Origin: Bacteroidales bacterium UBA5349
Lineage (GTDB): Bacteria; Bacteroidota; Bacteroidia; Bacteroidales; Tenuifilaceae
NCBI GenBank assembly: GCA_002410065.1
Contig: DHQB01000025.1
Span: 47,824-111,823 of the forward strand
DNA length: 64,000 bases
Direction: 5' to 3'
Below are positions 63,952-64,000 of the stretch, piece after piece (the first letter of the stretch is position 1; each line of letters starts with the position of its first letter). The translations under genes were made by a program, and so were the position numbers. The notes beneath the pieces are model-generated. The model had not been told where the DNA came from, did not search any database, and saw only the letters and a program-made list of their open reading frames with translations.

Positions 63952-64000
63952 CGGTGGCTTCGAGAGCCTCAGCCACCGGGAATCGAGAGCCTCAGCCACC
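63952..64000. repeat. REP-like palindrome with a second tandem copy at the window edge
   Basis: An 8-bp stem (CGGTGGCT, 63952-63959, with AGCCACCG, 63971-63978) encloses TCGAGAGCCTC. The unit TCGAGAGCCTCAGCCACC occurs at 63960-63977 and again at 63983-64000, a 23-bp period, and probably continues beyond the window. Such GAGCC/GGCTC palindromes are common as intergenic repeats in bacteria; here it may end the sodB transcript. Confidence 0.75.

Noticed and set aside
63952..64000. Start of a CRISPR array
   Set aside because: The unit is palindromic and the spacing is only 5 nt between copies, too short for a spacer; no cas genes are seen.
1..64000. tRNA or rRNA genes
   Set aside because: I read the gaps for clover-leaf arms and conserved rRNA segments and saw none; a covariance-model search would be needed to be certain.

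Overview
The window is AT-rich DNA of a Bacteroidota bacterium. The evidence is a type IX secretion system (T9SS) with PorU, PorV, PorP/SprF, GldJ and a PorE-like protein, a large surface protein ending in a T9SS sorting domain, and several putative promoters of the Bacteroidota type (TAnnTTTG). An Fe-type superoxide dismutase suggests exposure to oxygen. I saw no rRNA, tRNA, CRISPR array, insertion sequence or phage.

Layout. 1-11.6 kb (+): a transport-rich block. It holds the C-terminal part of a PiT phosphate permease that runs into a coiled coil and a LuxR-type helix-turn-helix, an OprP-like porin, a surface lipoprotein, two adjacent CYTH-type proteins, an SLC13 carrier, a chemoreceptor, a second lipoprotein, a membrane protein of unknown function and a CvfB-like S1 protein. 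11.6-17.8 kb (-): porU, porV, ispF and a CoA-binding protein. 18.0-22.0 kb (+): porP/sprF, gldJ and murF. 22-34.8 kb is mixed housekeeping: acyl-CoA ligase, sodium/solute symporter, recR, a TPR protein, a broken baeRF gene, a fused 2-oxoacid dehydrogenase E1, two small Cys-rich membrane proteins, apbE, and a glycosyltransferase fused to a degenerate sugar-phosphate transferase. 35.3-40.2 kb: a T9SS-exported repeat protein. 40.6-50.5 kb: an NhaC antiporter, a methyltransferase, a 1707-residue SLC12 cotransporter carrying a coiled coil and a P-loop NTPase, an MscS-like channel and a lipoyl E2. 50.7-57.5 kb: three tandem TPR/PD40 envelope proteins. 57.5-64 kb: GNAT, HsdR_N-like protein, AMP nucleosidase, holA, rhomboid, Nudix, class IV aminotransferase, YqgE and sodB, ending in a REP-like repeat.

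The most unusual content is transporters fused to cytoplasmic signalling or ATPase modules. One is PiT plus coiled coil plus HTH at the left edge. The other is SLC12 plus coiled coil plus NTPase plus winged helix, followed 30 nt later by an MscS-like channel; this pair is the best candidate for an undescribed ion or volume-control system. The T9SS genes and the TPR/PD40 tandem are better understood but include variants, notably a SPOR-like tail on the PorE-like protein and a C-terminal membrane anchor on its neighbour.
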